DNA of 64,000 nt, from assembly GCA_922989275.2 (NCBI GenBank), contig OV277861.1, positions 24,086,479 through 24,150,478 on the forward strand. The letters run 5' to 3'. The stretch's first letter is position 1. Each line of letters begins with the position of its first letter. This DNA is from Gari tellinella. Its lineage: Eukaryota; Mollusca; Bivalvia; Cardiida; Psammobiidae. The notes beneath the pieces were generated by a model. That model was not told the origin of the DNA, ran no database searches, and saw only the letters and a program-made list of their open reading frames with translations. Of the stretch, positions 53,601 to 58,600 are shown piece after piece. Position numbers and translations under genes: made by a program.

Positions 53601-55289
53601 AAATACCATGACTCAAATGTTTAAAACAAATTAAGTCAAATGAAATTTTTCTGACATTTATTTTACACACTGCCAATTTACGTAACTTTTACCATACACT
53701 GTCACCAAAAATACCAGTTTTGCCATCAATATGAAGAAATACATGCGTAATACTGTTCTTACCTGAGCTGGTAGAGAGCTTTCACTAAGACAGAAAATCA
53801 TATGTGTATATTCATTATAATGTATCTAGCTCATGAATAAATTTCTAAAAAAGTAAGATATTATATACGATAAAACCTCTCTATTACGGCCACTAAAAAG
53901 AAAGTTAATTGATTGTTTAAAAGACAGGATAGTATTAAACTAAAGTGGCAGCTTACAACAAAGTCAAAGTTAAACACAGAAAGTTCCTAAAGCAGCTTTC
54001 TGTTTTACCATGCTTAAACTGAGCAATCAATTGCCTTTAAGTTTAACACAATATAATTATATTATTATAAAGCAATTTAGTAGTTGTAATAGAGGATGTT
54101 TTCTGTTTGATATCCATTGATTCCATTAATCCTTCCAATACAGTAAACAAATGTACTGAAGAACTTTGCAAAAAGTTGTATCCAAATCAGACCCATCTTT
54201 AAAACGTGGGGCCTCATCTTCAGATTAGGATCCAAAAAGTTACTTAGTCATCAGAACCTGCTTCTAGACTTATGAACATTAAATTAAGGCCCTGATCTCG
54301 CTCACCTTAGGATATTGAACTTGATAGTTGTACCTTTGGGTTTCAGTTTCGCCTTTAATCGAAATCATCACAGAACTTACATTTTAAGTTTGATAAAAGA
54401 AAATCACTCCAATTTGTGGACACTTAAAAATATGTATGTTAGCATACTTAAATGTCACGAGAATATCTTGATATTTTCATGAAAACAAAAAGATTTATGT
54501 ATTCTTTTCAACTTCAACTGGCGTAAAAATACAGATTTTTGAAAATACATTGTAAACTTCGGAAATACAAAAGTTTACATAGAAAATCTCACTACAGACA
54601 TATGTACCATATTGCATTTGGTAGATTTATACGGCGCTTTTGTCAGCACATTAAATGACATGCACCATATTCAGATGAATCCTAAGACACCAGTTGGTAT
54701 CTAGTGTATATCGGTATTTTACAATGACAATAACGATGTTCGGATTTCTCATACTAGTAATACACCGGTAATTGGCAGAGCTCCAGATAAGTGGAGTATT
54801 TCAAAAACTAAAATCTTTATTTAGATAAAGCACTGCATTAAACACAATGGTGTCACACTCATTAGAATCGTCTCTTTGAGATGATTCTAATAAGTAGTTA
54901 CACCATAGGATTTGTTGCTGATATGAGTGAGAAAATGCTGGATTTGTTTATGTCACAGGGGGAGAAAAAGATGCAGCCTGACGGGGGCTCAAACCCGGGA
55001 CCTTCGGACTACGGTTCCGACGCTCTACCAACTGAGCTAGCCGGCTGACTACAAATTAATCTCCCCAACTGTGTTAGGTTCAGTACCGTGACATTCAGTT
55101 ATAACTCCCTCTTTTCTGGAGCCTTGAATTGGTATACAATTATTCTAGGTTATTTCAAACTTTCATCTTTTATCCACATCTCTATTTCTACTGACACGCA
55201 ACTACCCAAATTTCCAGCGAGGATGTGAAGCAAAAACTTACGAGATAAAGCAAGAAAATGGCATAATCTTACCGTTTCACTTTTGACAT
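23245..55289 (-). CDS. NIPA-family magnesium transporter gene, 7 coding exons
   Basis: This gene encodes a multi-pass membrane protein of the NIPA (Mg_trans_NIPA, DMT superfamily) magnesium transporter family. Coding exons on the minus strand are 55289-55273, 53784-53763, 41513-41388, 29285-29003, 28299-28209, 26353-26193 and 24062-23245. They total 1518 nt, or 505 residues plus stop. All introns are GT-AG and the phases agree. Family signatures I see are [12 protein letters not shown] (about 108-119), [15 protein letters not shown] (130-144), [15 protein letters not shown] (163-177), [18 protein letters not shown] in exon 6, and [20 protein letters not shown] in exon 7. It differs from short vertebrate NIPA1/2 in two ways: an extra N-terminal hydrophobic segment (about 22-39) followed by a Ser/Thr-rich linker with two N-glycosylation sequons (N58, N72), and a long charged cytoplasmic tail. 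Which NIPA paralogue it is cannot be decided here. It shares a promoter with TAF7. Confidence 0.9.
24085..24556 (+). mobile_element. MITE family C copy interrupted by family D
   Basis: TACAGTAGAACCTCTTTACT .. ATAGAGAGGTTTTACTGTA, with a D copy (24128-24376) at a TA. Hairpin AAGCAAGGTGACAGTAAAAC with partner. It touches the polypyrimidine tract of NIPA exon 7. Confidence 0.85.
24128..24376 (-). mobile_element. MITE family D copy nested in C
   Basis: TACAGTAGAGAATCTGTTAT .. CAGATTCTCCACTGTA; hairpin CAGACGCCGGGTCACCCGGC. Confidence 0.88.
24700..25185 (+). mobile_element. decayed family B MITE interrupted by family E
   Basis: Left half TTTACTCCATAGATATGCAT .. AGCAGATGAAAGC, then an E copy, then AGCAGACTGAAGATAGATCA and the rest of the B hairpin and right end. 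Confidence 0.8.
24833..25083 (+). mobile_element. MITE family E copy nested in B
   Basis: TTAACCCTTTGAACCCTAGT .. GGAGGAAAGAGTTAA. The target was B's own GCTTAAAGCAG, now duplicated as TTAA. Hairpin AGACCCAGATCAGAGGGCTC. Confidence 0.92.
25331..25555 (-). mobile_element. MITE family E copy, decayed
   Basis: ACAAACAGTGCAGACTCTGA .. GGTCTACACTATAAATA hairpin, ACAAGTG.. and TACACTGTTTG motifs in reverse order. Confidence 0.6.
25682..25928 (+). mobile_element. MITE family B copy, forward
   Basis: TTAACCATTTACTCCATAAT .. TATGGATTAAAGGGTTAA; hairpin CAGAATGTGCCTTATGGCAC. Confidence 0.87.
25925..26175 (-). mobile_element. MITE family B copy, reverse, sharing TTAA with the previous
   Basis: TTAACCCATTACCTCATAGC .. 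GGGGTAAAGGGTTAA; hairpin CAGAATGCGCCTTAAGGCGC. Ends 18 bp from NIPA exon 6. Confidence 0.87.
26193..26353 (-). CDS. NIPA coding exon 6
   Basis: Residues 181-233 with split codons at both ends. It encodes [20 protein letters not shown] and [20 protein letters not shown], the helix pair and the STVMVLHAP motif typical of NIPA, then a polar loop ending KGP. Acceptor ttcattcctag, donor CAG|gtatgca. Confidence 0.92.
26507..26740 (-). mobile_element. MITE family B copy, reverse
   Basis: TTAACCAATTACCCCATAGC .. TATGGGTTAATGGGTTAA; hairpin CAGAATGCGCCTTAAGGCGC. Confidence 0.86.
27138..27228. repeat. family C-type hairpin, no ends
   Basis: GGTTGCTTATAACAAGCTAA .. GCAGAAAACTCC with a near-matching right arm. 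Confidence 0.55.
27276..28163. mobile_element. 888-bp DNA element, CAGG.GCGTAGCTA ends, 5-bp target duplication
   Basis: Left end CAGGGGCGTAGCTAGAC, right end complementing to CAGGCGCGTAGCTAC. CATGT is duplicated at 27271-27275 and 28164-28168. Internally GGGGTCCGGGGGCATGCTCC and GGTGCGTTCTGAGGGCGTTT occur twice. No transposase frame. Sits 41 bp from the exon 5 donor. Confidence 0.7.
28209..28299 (-). CDS. NIPA coding exon 5
   Basis: A short 91-nt exon encoding (M)[18 protein letters not shown] then [11 protein letters not shown](S), the most conserved part of the NIPA core. Acceptor atttcag, donor CAG|gtatgta; both phase joins (A|TG and AG|T) are correct. The family usually has GAGE.ANF.AYAFAPA, so [14 protein letters not shown] is a mild variant. 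A transposon-like element begins 41 bp downstream of the donor. Confidence 0.9.
28750..28921 (+). mobile_element. MITE family B copy, left end truncated
   Basis: AACAATAAGAAATATTTTCT, hairpin CAGAATGTGCCTTAAGGCAC, right end CAGGCTATGGGGTTAAGGGT. Confidence 0.75.
29003..29285 (-). CDS. NIPA coding exon 4, linker and first core helices
   Basis: Residues 56-149 plus one base of 150. The acceptor is tatatttcag and the donor TTA|gtatgtg. It carries sequons N58-A-T and N72-V-T in a Ser/Thr-rich segment, then [19 protein letters not shown] and ILKKLGLL, the first conserved NIPA helix, and the [12 protein letters not shown] motif leading into the next helix. Confidence 0.9.
29357..29594 (-). mobile_element. 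MITE family E copy
   Basis: TTAACTCTTTCATAACC .. GTTGAAATGGTTAA. Hairpin GTGTAGACCCAGATCCGAGG with partner. Flanked on both sides by copies of GTCTCAAATG.ACTAAATAG. Confidence 0.75.
29886..30115. mobile_element. foldback element (GAATCGTCTC type), copy 1
   Basis: Core ACTCATTAGAATCGTCTCTT pairs with AGACAATTCTAATGAGT; outer GGTGT..ACACC and AGGGCTCAAGAT / ATCTGGAGCTCT ends. Confidence 0.65.
30253..30427 (+). mobile_element. MITE family C copy, left arm deleted
   Basis: TACAGTAAAACCTCTCTATT .. AAAGAGGTTTTACCGTATA; only the right arm of the hairpin remains. Confidence 0.75.
30447..30697 (+). mobile_element. MITE family D-like copy without hairpin
   Basis: TACAGTGGAGAAGACATTAT .. TAATGTCTTCTCTTCCATA ends; the middle is unrelated to the usual palindrome. 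Confidence 0.6.
30700..31470. other. NIPA intron 3, nothing recognised
   Basis: AT-rich; only a half hairpin (GGGAGCTTTCTGTATTACTT) near 31046. Confidence 0.4.
31474..31682 (-). mobile_element. MITE family B copy, reverse, decayed centre
   Basis: AGACAGGCAGTTACTTAAAG .. GGCGTAAAAG and TTTAAGGGGTT; the hairpin centre is replaced by ATCAAATGGG. Confidence 0.7.
31936..32160 (+). mobile_element. MITE family C copy
   Basis: TAAAACCTAGCTCTCTATAT .. TTTAGAGAGGTTTTACTGTA; hairpin AAATCAAGATGAAAGTAAAG .. CTCCTACAGGAG. Confidence 0.78.
32293..32393. repeat. family C/B-type hairpin, no ends
   Basis: GACAAATGGTTGCTTAAAGA .. GCAGAAAGGTCC with a near-matching right arm. Confidence 0.6.
32813..32887. repeat. 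family C-type hairpin, decayed
   Basis: TGGCTGCTAAAAGCAAGATG .. AAAGCTACTTAAGGAG; right arm diverged. Confidence 0.5.
33026..33106. repeat. family E-type hairpin with little flank
   Basis: CAAACAGTGAAGACCCAGAT .. GGGCTCCTTCAGGAGCCC and partner; outer E sequence mostly lost. Confidence 0.7.
33107..33592. other. NIPA intron 3, nothing recognised
   Basis: Diverged inverted segments (GGAACCCTTCTAATTTG / TTTTTAGTTGTAATGGAACC) near 33356-33425; otherwise nothing. Confidence 0.35.
33593..33843 (-). mobile_element. MITE family E copy, reverse
   Basis: TTAACTCTTTCCTCCCTGAA .. GGGTTCAAAGGGTTAA; hairpin CAAACAGTGAAGACCCTGAT .. GGGCTCCTTTCGGAGCCC. Confidence 0.9.
33844..34295. other. NIPA intron 3, nothing recognised
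   Basis: AT-rich; a family A fragment (AACAGTTTAGATCCAAATCT) near 34068. Confidence 0.4.
34296..35371 (+). mobile_element. hairpin-ended element with 161-bp core repeats, copy 1
   Basis: Starts ACAAGAGGGCCTGAAGGCTC followed by ATATCGCTCACCTG; ends CTGAGCTAGCTCAGGTGAGC TAA. Core repeats begin GCAATTCAA at 34681 (diverged), 34842, 35003 and 35164, exactly 161 bp apart. Resembles known bivalve non-autonomous elements with tandem cores; class not certain. Confidence 0.75.
35387..35638 (+). mobile_element. MITE family B copy, forward
   Basis: TTAACCCTTTCCCAAATAGA .. GGGTAAAGGGTTAA; hairpin CAGAATGCGCCTGAGGGCGC. Confidence 0.88.
35715..35880. mobile_element. MITE family A-type copy, partial
   Basis: Hairpin GCAAACAGTTTGGATTCTGA with partner (35715-35786), then GACGACAAT and GCGAAGAGTTA remnants of the right half. 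Confidence 0.55.
36159..36415 (-). mobile_element. MITE family B copy, reverse
   Basis: TTAAACACATTACCCCATAG .. GGGGTAATGGGTTAA; hairpin CAGAATGTGCCTTAAGGTGC. Confidence 0.87.
36416..36836. other. NIPA intron 3, nothing recognised
   Basis: AT-rich, no repeat or exon recognised. Confidence 0.4.
36837..37050 (+). mobile_element. 214-bp MITE (young A subfamily), copy 2
   Basis: Same length and ends as the 4270 copy, with a perfect 31-bp-arm hairpin and a TTA loop. Confidence 0.95.
37262..37440 (+). mobile_element. MITE family B copy, right end missing
   Basis: TTAACCCATTACTCTTTCAA start and part of the right hairpin arm, then it runs into the 31-bp satellite region. Confidence 0.6.
37458..38802. 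repeat. 31-bp satellite array, more than 20 units, split by an element
   Basis: Unit ATATTGTTTTGAATAAAGAC plus TGTCTGCATTG. The main array is 38107-38802, with stray units at 37458-37608 on the other side of the inserted element at 37610-38106. Units are highly similar, with a few length variants. Confidence 0.93.
37610..38106 (+). mobile_element. TATGCCCCCGG element (family H), copy 1
   Basis: Starts TATGCCCCCGGCATCGACAG, then a CCGT run, then two diverged 166-bp core units (TTTTACCGTTTCGTCTAGCA, CCTTGACCTTGACCTAATTT); ends CCGGGGGCATAAGCGTTTAT .. CAGTCTTG. Sits within the 31-bp satellite. Confidence 0.8.
38869..39139 (+). mobile_element. MITE family B copy, forward
   Basis: TTAACCAATTCCCCCATACA .. 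GGAAATGGGTTAA; hairpin CAGAATGCACCATAAGGAGC. Confidence 0.82.
39136..39393 (-). mobile_element. MITE family B copy, reverse, decayed, shares TTAA
   Basis: TTAACTCATTACCATATAGC .. ATAATGGGTTAA; the right hairpin arm is mostly lost. Confidence 0.7.
39394..39952. other. NIPA intron 3, nothing recognised
   Basis: A diverged B-hairpin remnant at 39394-39450; the rest is AT-rich without features. Confidence 0.4.
39953..40166. mobile_element. C-type MITE with variant ends
   Basis: TACAGTCAAACTTGTATTAA .. TTTACAAGTTTGACTGTGA; strong hairpin GCTTAATGCAGGACACAAGT .. CTCCTAAAGGAG. Different ends from family C but the same hairpin core. Confidence 0.75.
40167..40698. other. NIPA intron 3, decayed family A hairpin only
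   Basis: AACAGTTTGGGGCTAGATCT and a weak partner near 40594-40665. Confidence 0.4.
40699..41040. mobile_element. family J element interrupted by a family A copy
   Basis: GGCTGCCATTTCTACCGATA .. AATTTATGGTAGCCCT ends; a decayed A copy with AACGCCACGTTACGCAGCAT lies at about 40835-40967 and ends GGGTTAA. Confidence 0.6.
41236..41355. mobile_element. family F foldback element
   Basis: GGCCCAGTGCTTATAAAGCA .. AATGCTTTATAAGCATGGAC CG; 30 bp downstream of NIPA exon 3. Confidence 0.75.
41388..41513 (-). CDS. NIPA coding exon 3, N-terminal membrane segment
   Basis: Residues 14-55, phase 0 at both ends. The acceptor is catttacag and the donor AAG|gtatgtg. It encodes a hydrophobic run ([17 protein letters not shown]) after a basic stretch (TKSSRTW), which fits an extra transmembrane helix or signal anchor before the canonical NIPA core. 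An element of the 2-kb hairpin-ended type begins only about 170 bp upstream of the acceptor. Confidence 0.8.
42773..42858 (+). tRNA. tRNA-like sequence, degenerate, with a 13-bp internal duplication
   Basis: A box TAGCGCAGTTAG and B box GGTTCGAGACC are recognisable; the loop CTAGCAA would give anticodon AGC. TATAGTGGTTGAC is present twice in tandem (42791, 42804). The acceptor stem does not pair. A T-run follows, as for a Pol III stop. Likely a tRNA pseudogene or SINE head. Confidence 0.45.
43683..44918. repeat. 178-bp satellite, about 4 units, interrupted by a 522-bp insert
   Basis: Units marked by ATCTTACGCGTAGTAC at 44282, 44461, 44639 and 44817 (spacing 179, 178, 178). Part of a further unit lies at 43683-43750, separated by a 43751-44272 insert that contains a foldback. 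Confidence 0.88.
43758..43914. mobile_element. 157-bp foldback inside the satellite
   Basis: Arms start GATAACTGTTTTTTTCAGTG and meet at GTGGCGAAGCCAC; nearly complete pairing (GTGAACATCAGAC / GTCTGATGTTCAC). Confidence 0.8.
44925..45080. repeat. CTGT-rich simple sequence
   Basis: Pyrimidine-rich tract with runs of tctgtctg. A short (TA)n follows at about 45789-45810. Confidence 0.8.
47603..47819 (+). mobile_element. MITE family B copy, left end cut by the adjoining element
   Basis: CTATTGAAGAAAATAATTCC .. hairpin CAGAATACGCCTTAGGGTGC .. GGGGTAGTGGGTTTAA. Confidence 0.75.
47868..48075 (-). mobile_element. MITE family E copy, decayed
   Basis: TTAACCTTTATCCTGCTG start; CAAACAGTATAGACACTGAT with a GT run in the centre, then GGAGCCCTCTGGTCTGGGGT. 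Confidence 0.55.
48081..48290 (+). mobile_element. MITE family C copy, well preserved
   Basis: TACAGTAAAACCTCTCTATT .. GTAATAGCGAGGTTTTACTG TA; hairpin AACAAGGTGGCAGTGAAACA .. CTCCTTTAGGAG. Confidence 0.9.
48373..48657. mobile_element. interleaved family B and family J copies
   Basis: TTAACCCATTACCCAGTAGA (B) is followed by GGGCTGCCATTTCTCCTAAA (J left), the B hairpin CAGAATGCACCTTAAGGCGC, then J's right half ending ATATGGCAGCCCTG. Confidence 0.6.
48657..48875 (+). mobile_element. MITE family B copy, collapsed hairpin centre
   Basis: TGCTTTTAATAAATTCATCC .. AAAGTAAATCAGAAAGGCAC ATTCTGC .. TCATGGGTTAA. Confidence 0.7.
48876..49448. other. NIPA intron 2, diverged hairpin fragments
   Basis: GGGATCCTGATCAGGCCCC near 48953 is a family A remnant; ACGGACGAAC-type simple sequence near 49310. 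Confidence 0.4.
49449..49662 (+). mobile_element. 214-bp MITE (young A subfamily), copy 3
   Basis: Same length, ends and hairpin as copies at 4270 and 36837; one hairpin base differs (AGCTTAGATCC against AGCTTGGATCC). Confidence 0.94.
49801..50052 (+). mobile_element. MITE family B copy, forward
   Basis: TTAACCCATTCCACCATAAA .. GGGGTAATGGGTTAA; hairpin CAGAATGTGTCTTAAGGCAC. Confidence 0.88.
50360..51313 (+). mobile_element. hairpin-ended element with core repeats, copy 2
   Basis: ACAAGAGGGCGTTGAAGGCC start; ends CTGAGCTAGCTCAGGTGTGC TAA. Same family and orientation as 34296-35371; core units more diverged. Confidence 0.75.
51336..51834 (-). mobile_element. TATGCCCCCGG element (family H), copy 2, inverted
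   Basis: CAAGACTGCGTTCAATAAAC .. CATCTGTCGATGCCGGGGGC ATA; two 166-bp core units and a GGAC run. Inverted relative to 37610-38106. Confidence 0.82.
51930..52003. repeat. family E-like hairpin, decayed
   Basis: AACAGAGAAGAACCAGATCA .. GGATCAAGGTCTACACTGTT. No ends. Confidence 0.45.
52236..52514 (+). mobile_element. MITE family B copy with internal insert
   Basis: CCCATTACCCCATAAATATA .. GGGGTAATGGGTAA; extra CCGGTA motifs and a shortened hairpin centre. Confidence 0.7.
52548..52798 (-). mobile_element. MITE family E copy, reverse
   Basis: TTAACTCTTTCCTCCCTGAA .. GGGTTCAAAGGGTTAA; hairpin centre GGGCTCCTTTTGGAGCCC. Very close to the 33593 copy. Confidence 0.92.
52935..53046. mobile_element. 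family F foldback element, best copy
   Basis: GGCCCAGCGCGTATAAAGTG .. CAAATGCTTTATAAGCATGG; arms pair around TGAGCCTTAGGCTCA. Confidence 0.8.
53279..53375. repeat. family C-type hairpin, no ends
   Basis: GTGATTGCTTAACATAGAAC .. GCAGAAAGCTCCTTGAGACA with partner arm. Confidence 0.6.
53763..53784 (-). CDS. NIPA coding exon 2, 22-nt microexon
   Basis: A strong acceptor (pyrimidine tract then cttag) and donor (CAG|gtaaga) bracket just 22 bases. These finish Arg6 and encode ESSLPAQ. The length (1 + 21) restores phase 0 for exon 3, which starts with an in-frame Thr codon. Exon 3 has no usable ATG because an in-frame TAA lies just upstream of its acceptor, so an upstream exon is required, and this microexon plus exon 1 is the one solution I found. 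Confidence 0.65.
53866..54108 (+). mobile_element. MITE family C copy, decayed
   Basis: ACGATAAAACCTCTCTATTA .. GTAGTTGTAATAGAGGATGT; hairpin CACAGAAAGTTCCTAAAGCA. About 80 bp upstream of the NIPA microexon. Confidence 0.7.
54109..54767. other. NIPA intron 1, truncated element fragment
   Basis: GGCCCTGATCTCGCTCACC near 54290 is a fragment of the 34296-type element; otherwise nothing recognised. Confidence 0.45.
54768..54928. mobile_element. foldback element (GAATCGTCTC type), copy 2
   Basis: AATTGGCAGAGCTCCAGATA .. core ATTAGAATCGTCTCTTTGAG with partner; same family as 29886-30115. Confidence 0.65.
54972..55045 (-). tRNA. tRNA-like gene, anticodon CGT (Thr-like), probably pseudogene
   Basis: A 74-nt cloverleaf: A box TAGCTCAGTTGG, perfect anticodon stem TCGGA/TCCGA, B box GGTTTGAGCCC. 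The loop ACCGTAG has C where the invariant U33 belongs. The acceptor pairs 5 of 7. This points to a pseudogene or a SINE head rather than a working tRNA. Confidence 0.5.
55273..55289 (-). CDS. NIPA coding exon 1 (start codon)
   Basis: Seventeen coding bases read MSKVK plus two bases of an Arg codon, then the donor CG|gtaaga. The ATG is the first in frame with the downstream exons. The phase matches exon 2 exactly: CG plus T gives Arg6. No other ATG joins exon 2 in frame without a stop as far as I can see. The 5' UTR lies to the right, toward the shared promoter. Prediction by splice and phase logic only. Confidence 0.7.
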
Positions 55290-55582
55290 AATTCTAATGT
55301 TGCAGATGACAGGTCACGATTGTCAGAAATAAATACCAGACTGGCTTTAAATTATCTGTTCCATTGAAAATTTAGCTGCGTTTAAATACAAAATAACGCT
55401 GGAGTTGGGTGTGAATGACATTGACGTACATTTTCTCAAAGCGATGAATATCAGAGAAATATATGTCGATTTTGTTTACTTTTTTTCGTTCTGTGGGAGT
55501 CTACAACTACTTCCGGTTGTGAAGAATTGAATGACGTCATCAATATATGTGTACGAAACGAAGGAACATTATTGACACGAAA
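55290..55582. promoter_or_regulatory. shared NIPA/TAF7 bidirectional promoter with ETS and CRE sites
   Basis: The interval between the two divergent start codons is 293 bp. It holds ACTTCCGG at 55509-55516, the canonical ETS/GABP site common in housekeeping bidirectional promoters, and the palindromic CRE TGACGTCA at 55532-55539, about 45 bp before the TAF7 ATG. I see no TATA box at a useful distance. It is nearly the only repeat-free stretch around. Start sites are not determined. Confidence 0.7.
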
Positions 55583-55675
55583 ATGTCTGGTAAAAATGTG
55601 GTTAAGAAGAAAAGAGAGACTGGGAGCGAGCCTATGTTTGACATGGAACAACAGTTCATCATGCGACTACCAGCG
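55583..55675 (+). CDS. TAF7: TAF7 coding exon 1
   Basis: Encodes MSGKNVVKKKRETGSEPMFD then MEQQFIMRLPA. The ATG has an A-rich context (gaaaATGT). The donor is GCG|gtaaat. The conserved domain begins at EQQFIMRLP. Confidence 0.9.
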
Positions 55676-58600
55676 GTAAATTCAAATAACATTTTTACTT
55701 TATAGATTTTATGAAAACTCGTATAATTGAAAAAGTGATCAGTTTCGCCCCAAACAACTTCGTACCTATTGTTTTGTTTTTCCTTTGAGTCTGACTCACT
55801 CAGTCTGAGTCTCTCTGTGTCTTCCCAGTCTCTCTGTCTGTATCTGTCTGTCACTGTATGCCCGAAATTACCTGAGAAGGGTTGAGGCAGAATGGATAGA
55901 TAGAGAGATCTCTCTCTTTCTGTCTCGGTCTCTCTCTTTGAGCGTGTTCACCTGAGATCCTCGAGTTGACCCGAGTTCCTCAGGTTACAGGTGAACAACC
56001 TGCTTTCGTACTCGAATGATGTCATATGACCTCTGAACCGAACTCTAGGCTAACCCAGTCCCTGCGCAGAGTTAGTCGAGTTTCAAAATGGCGTCAGAAA
56101 ATGACAACGCAAAATCCCAATAGTTGGGTACCAGACTACCTAATTTGACCCATTACTTACTCATCTGAAGGGTTTGCCATTCTGGTGAAAAGTGCGTGCG
56201 CATTCAGATTTTAGCGCCATTTTACGTCATTTGGTAAACTCTACTAGACTCGCTAGTCTCAGGTGAAAACGCCCTTTAGTTGCGATATCGTAACTGTATT
56301 GCGGATCTCTAACTCTAGATACAAGGTCTAATGTATCCGCAATACAGTTAAGATATCGCAACTATGCCAACTAACCGTACCATAGGTCTGTTAAACCTTG
56401 TGTCTAGAGTTAGAGATACGGTACCACAGCTATAACTTTCTTTTATGATCTATCTATTTCTGCCTAACTCAGTTACTGTGATTTTTAGTGTGAATCGTTC
56501 ACGATTGTAAATTGCATGTAATTTCATATATAATGATTATGTGATGACCATAATTCTGGACACCACTTGACATGTATTAAATTGGCATTGAGTGTTTGTG
56601 TAAGTGTGCAGATTAAAAGCAAATAAAAGTTGTGAAGGGCTTTCAAAGGGAGACTTCAAACTAAAACTAAAAGAAGGAAAGAGAGAAGAAATAAAGTTAA
56701 ACAGGCGGTTACACATATTACCGGATAATATTGAATAATAGGTTTTTATATGGTTTTAACTCTTTCAGCACCAAAAGGCAACTTAGGGTCCGTCCTAATA
56801 CCGCAAACCACCTGTAAATACCTCAAACCACCTGTAAATTATTACTAAATACCGCAAACCAAGTTCATCCTAATAGTAATACCGCAAACCACCTCTAAAT
56901 ACCGCAAACCACCTCTAAATACCTCAAACCACTTCTAAATACCACAAACCACAGAATTATACACTGACAGAATCGAAACCTCGCGCTATATCGTAAATCT
57001 CGTGCTGCAGATACGAGACTCGCGAGACTTGATAAGAGACTGTCTATCGGTAGTCAATATGATAAATGTGTGTTTTCGAAGCATTGTTCACGGGTTTATA
57101 TTCCCGTGAATTGATAGGAATGTCCACCAAGTCGTTTAAATCCTATAAAATGTCAATAAAAACACTCGAGTCAGTAAATTTCACGCCAGAAATGGCGGAC
57201 AACGAGGCAAAAAGTGAAGATGTAGTCACGTGACACATAATCTCGCAAAATTCAACCGCCGCGAGAGCTCAGATACTCGCCTATTCAACTTCGCTTAGTT
57301 GCTATTCCATTTTGTATAATTCCGTGCACAAACCACCTCTAAATACCGCAAACCACATCTTAATACCGCAAACCACTTCTAAATAACACAAACCACCTCT
57401 AAATACAGCAAACCACTGGAACTCATTTCTAAATACCACAAACCACATCAAAATACCGCAACCCCCCTTTAAATACCGCAAACCTATTTTATCCTTATAC
57501 CATAAACCACTGCAACTCATCTCTAAATACCGCAAACCACATCTTAATACCACAAACCACCTTTAAATACATCCAGTTACACTTTCAAAAATTTGAATTT
57601 AGTGTAAATGACGTCATATATGACGTCACGAAAACGTGTTACACGTATATCAGGGTCCATCCTAATACCGCAAACCATGCAAACCAAGACGTCATCTTCA
57701 TAGGATGACGTCATATACATGGAAAACAGTGCTTGTCTCGTCACTACTAGTAGTTTGCGGTATTAGGATGAAATTGGTTTGCGGTGGTTTTGCGGTATTT
57801 TGAGGTGGTTTGCGGTATGAGGATGGACCGAGGCAACTTAGCAAACAGTTTGGATCCTAATCAGACGCTGCATTATGTGGTGTCTGATCAGGATCCAAAC
57901 TGTTTGACTCTAGTATCGACATTTCTTCAGTCAAAACAGCCCTAAAGCTGTCATTAAAAGTATTGTAAGAGTTATTTCCCTTTGTTCAAATTCCAAATAG
58001 CACCCCCTTTGTTCAAATTCTAAATAGCACCTTAGGAATTATCAAGGAGCGAAGGCTTTTTGGATTGAAAATTTATGCATGTGAAAGCCTCATTTAACTA
58101 CTTTAAAGCGACTCGCAAGTAGATGGTGTATTTGCATGAAAGAAAATGCTCAAATAAAAGCAAATGTTATGTGTAGCATTATCACGCATCTGGCATTAGA
58201 AAAATATGATCACTCAGTCTAAAAACACCCTCAAGAAAAGTCTTCAAACCTTAGATTTTTAGATATTTTCCAGCGCCTTATCCGTTGGGTCTTTCGACGC
58301 AACAGAATTGATCACATGCTCAGACATAAACCCAAATGAATTGTGTATTCTCCATCGCTACACAATGAAGTACATTAAATCGATCGCCGATATATGAATA
58401 GTCCGGTTAGCTACGGCGCTGCCTACTTTTTCAGTTTCTTTCCTCGCATGCCGGATCCCGGGTTCGAATCTCACCAGAGGTCATTTTTTTTTTGGATTCA
58501 AATGCATTTTTTTAACAGAATTTAAAAAAAAATCTTATCCCAAACTAATTCTTGCCTGTTTATAATTATACACTCAGTACAAAAAGAAACACAAATTATA

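Noticed and set aside
57302..57553. 83-codon frame in TAF7 intron 1
   Set aside because: It is the 20-bp minisatellite of the foldback element read on the other strand.
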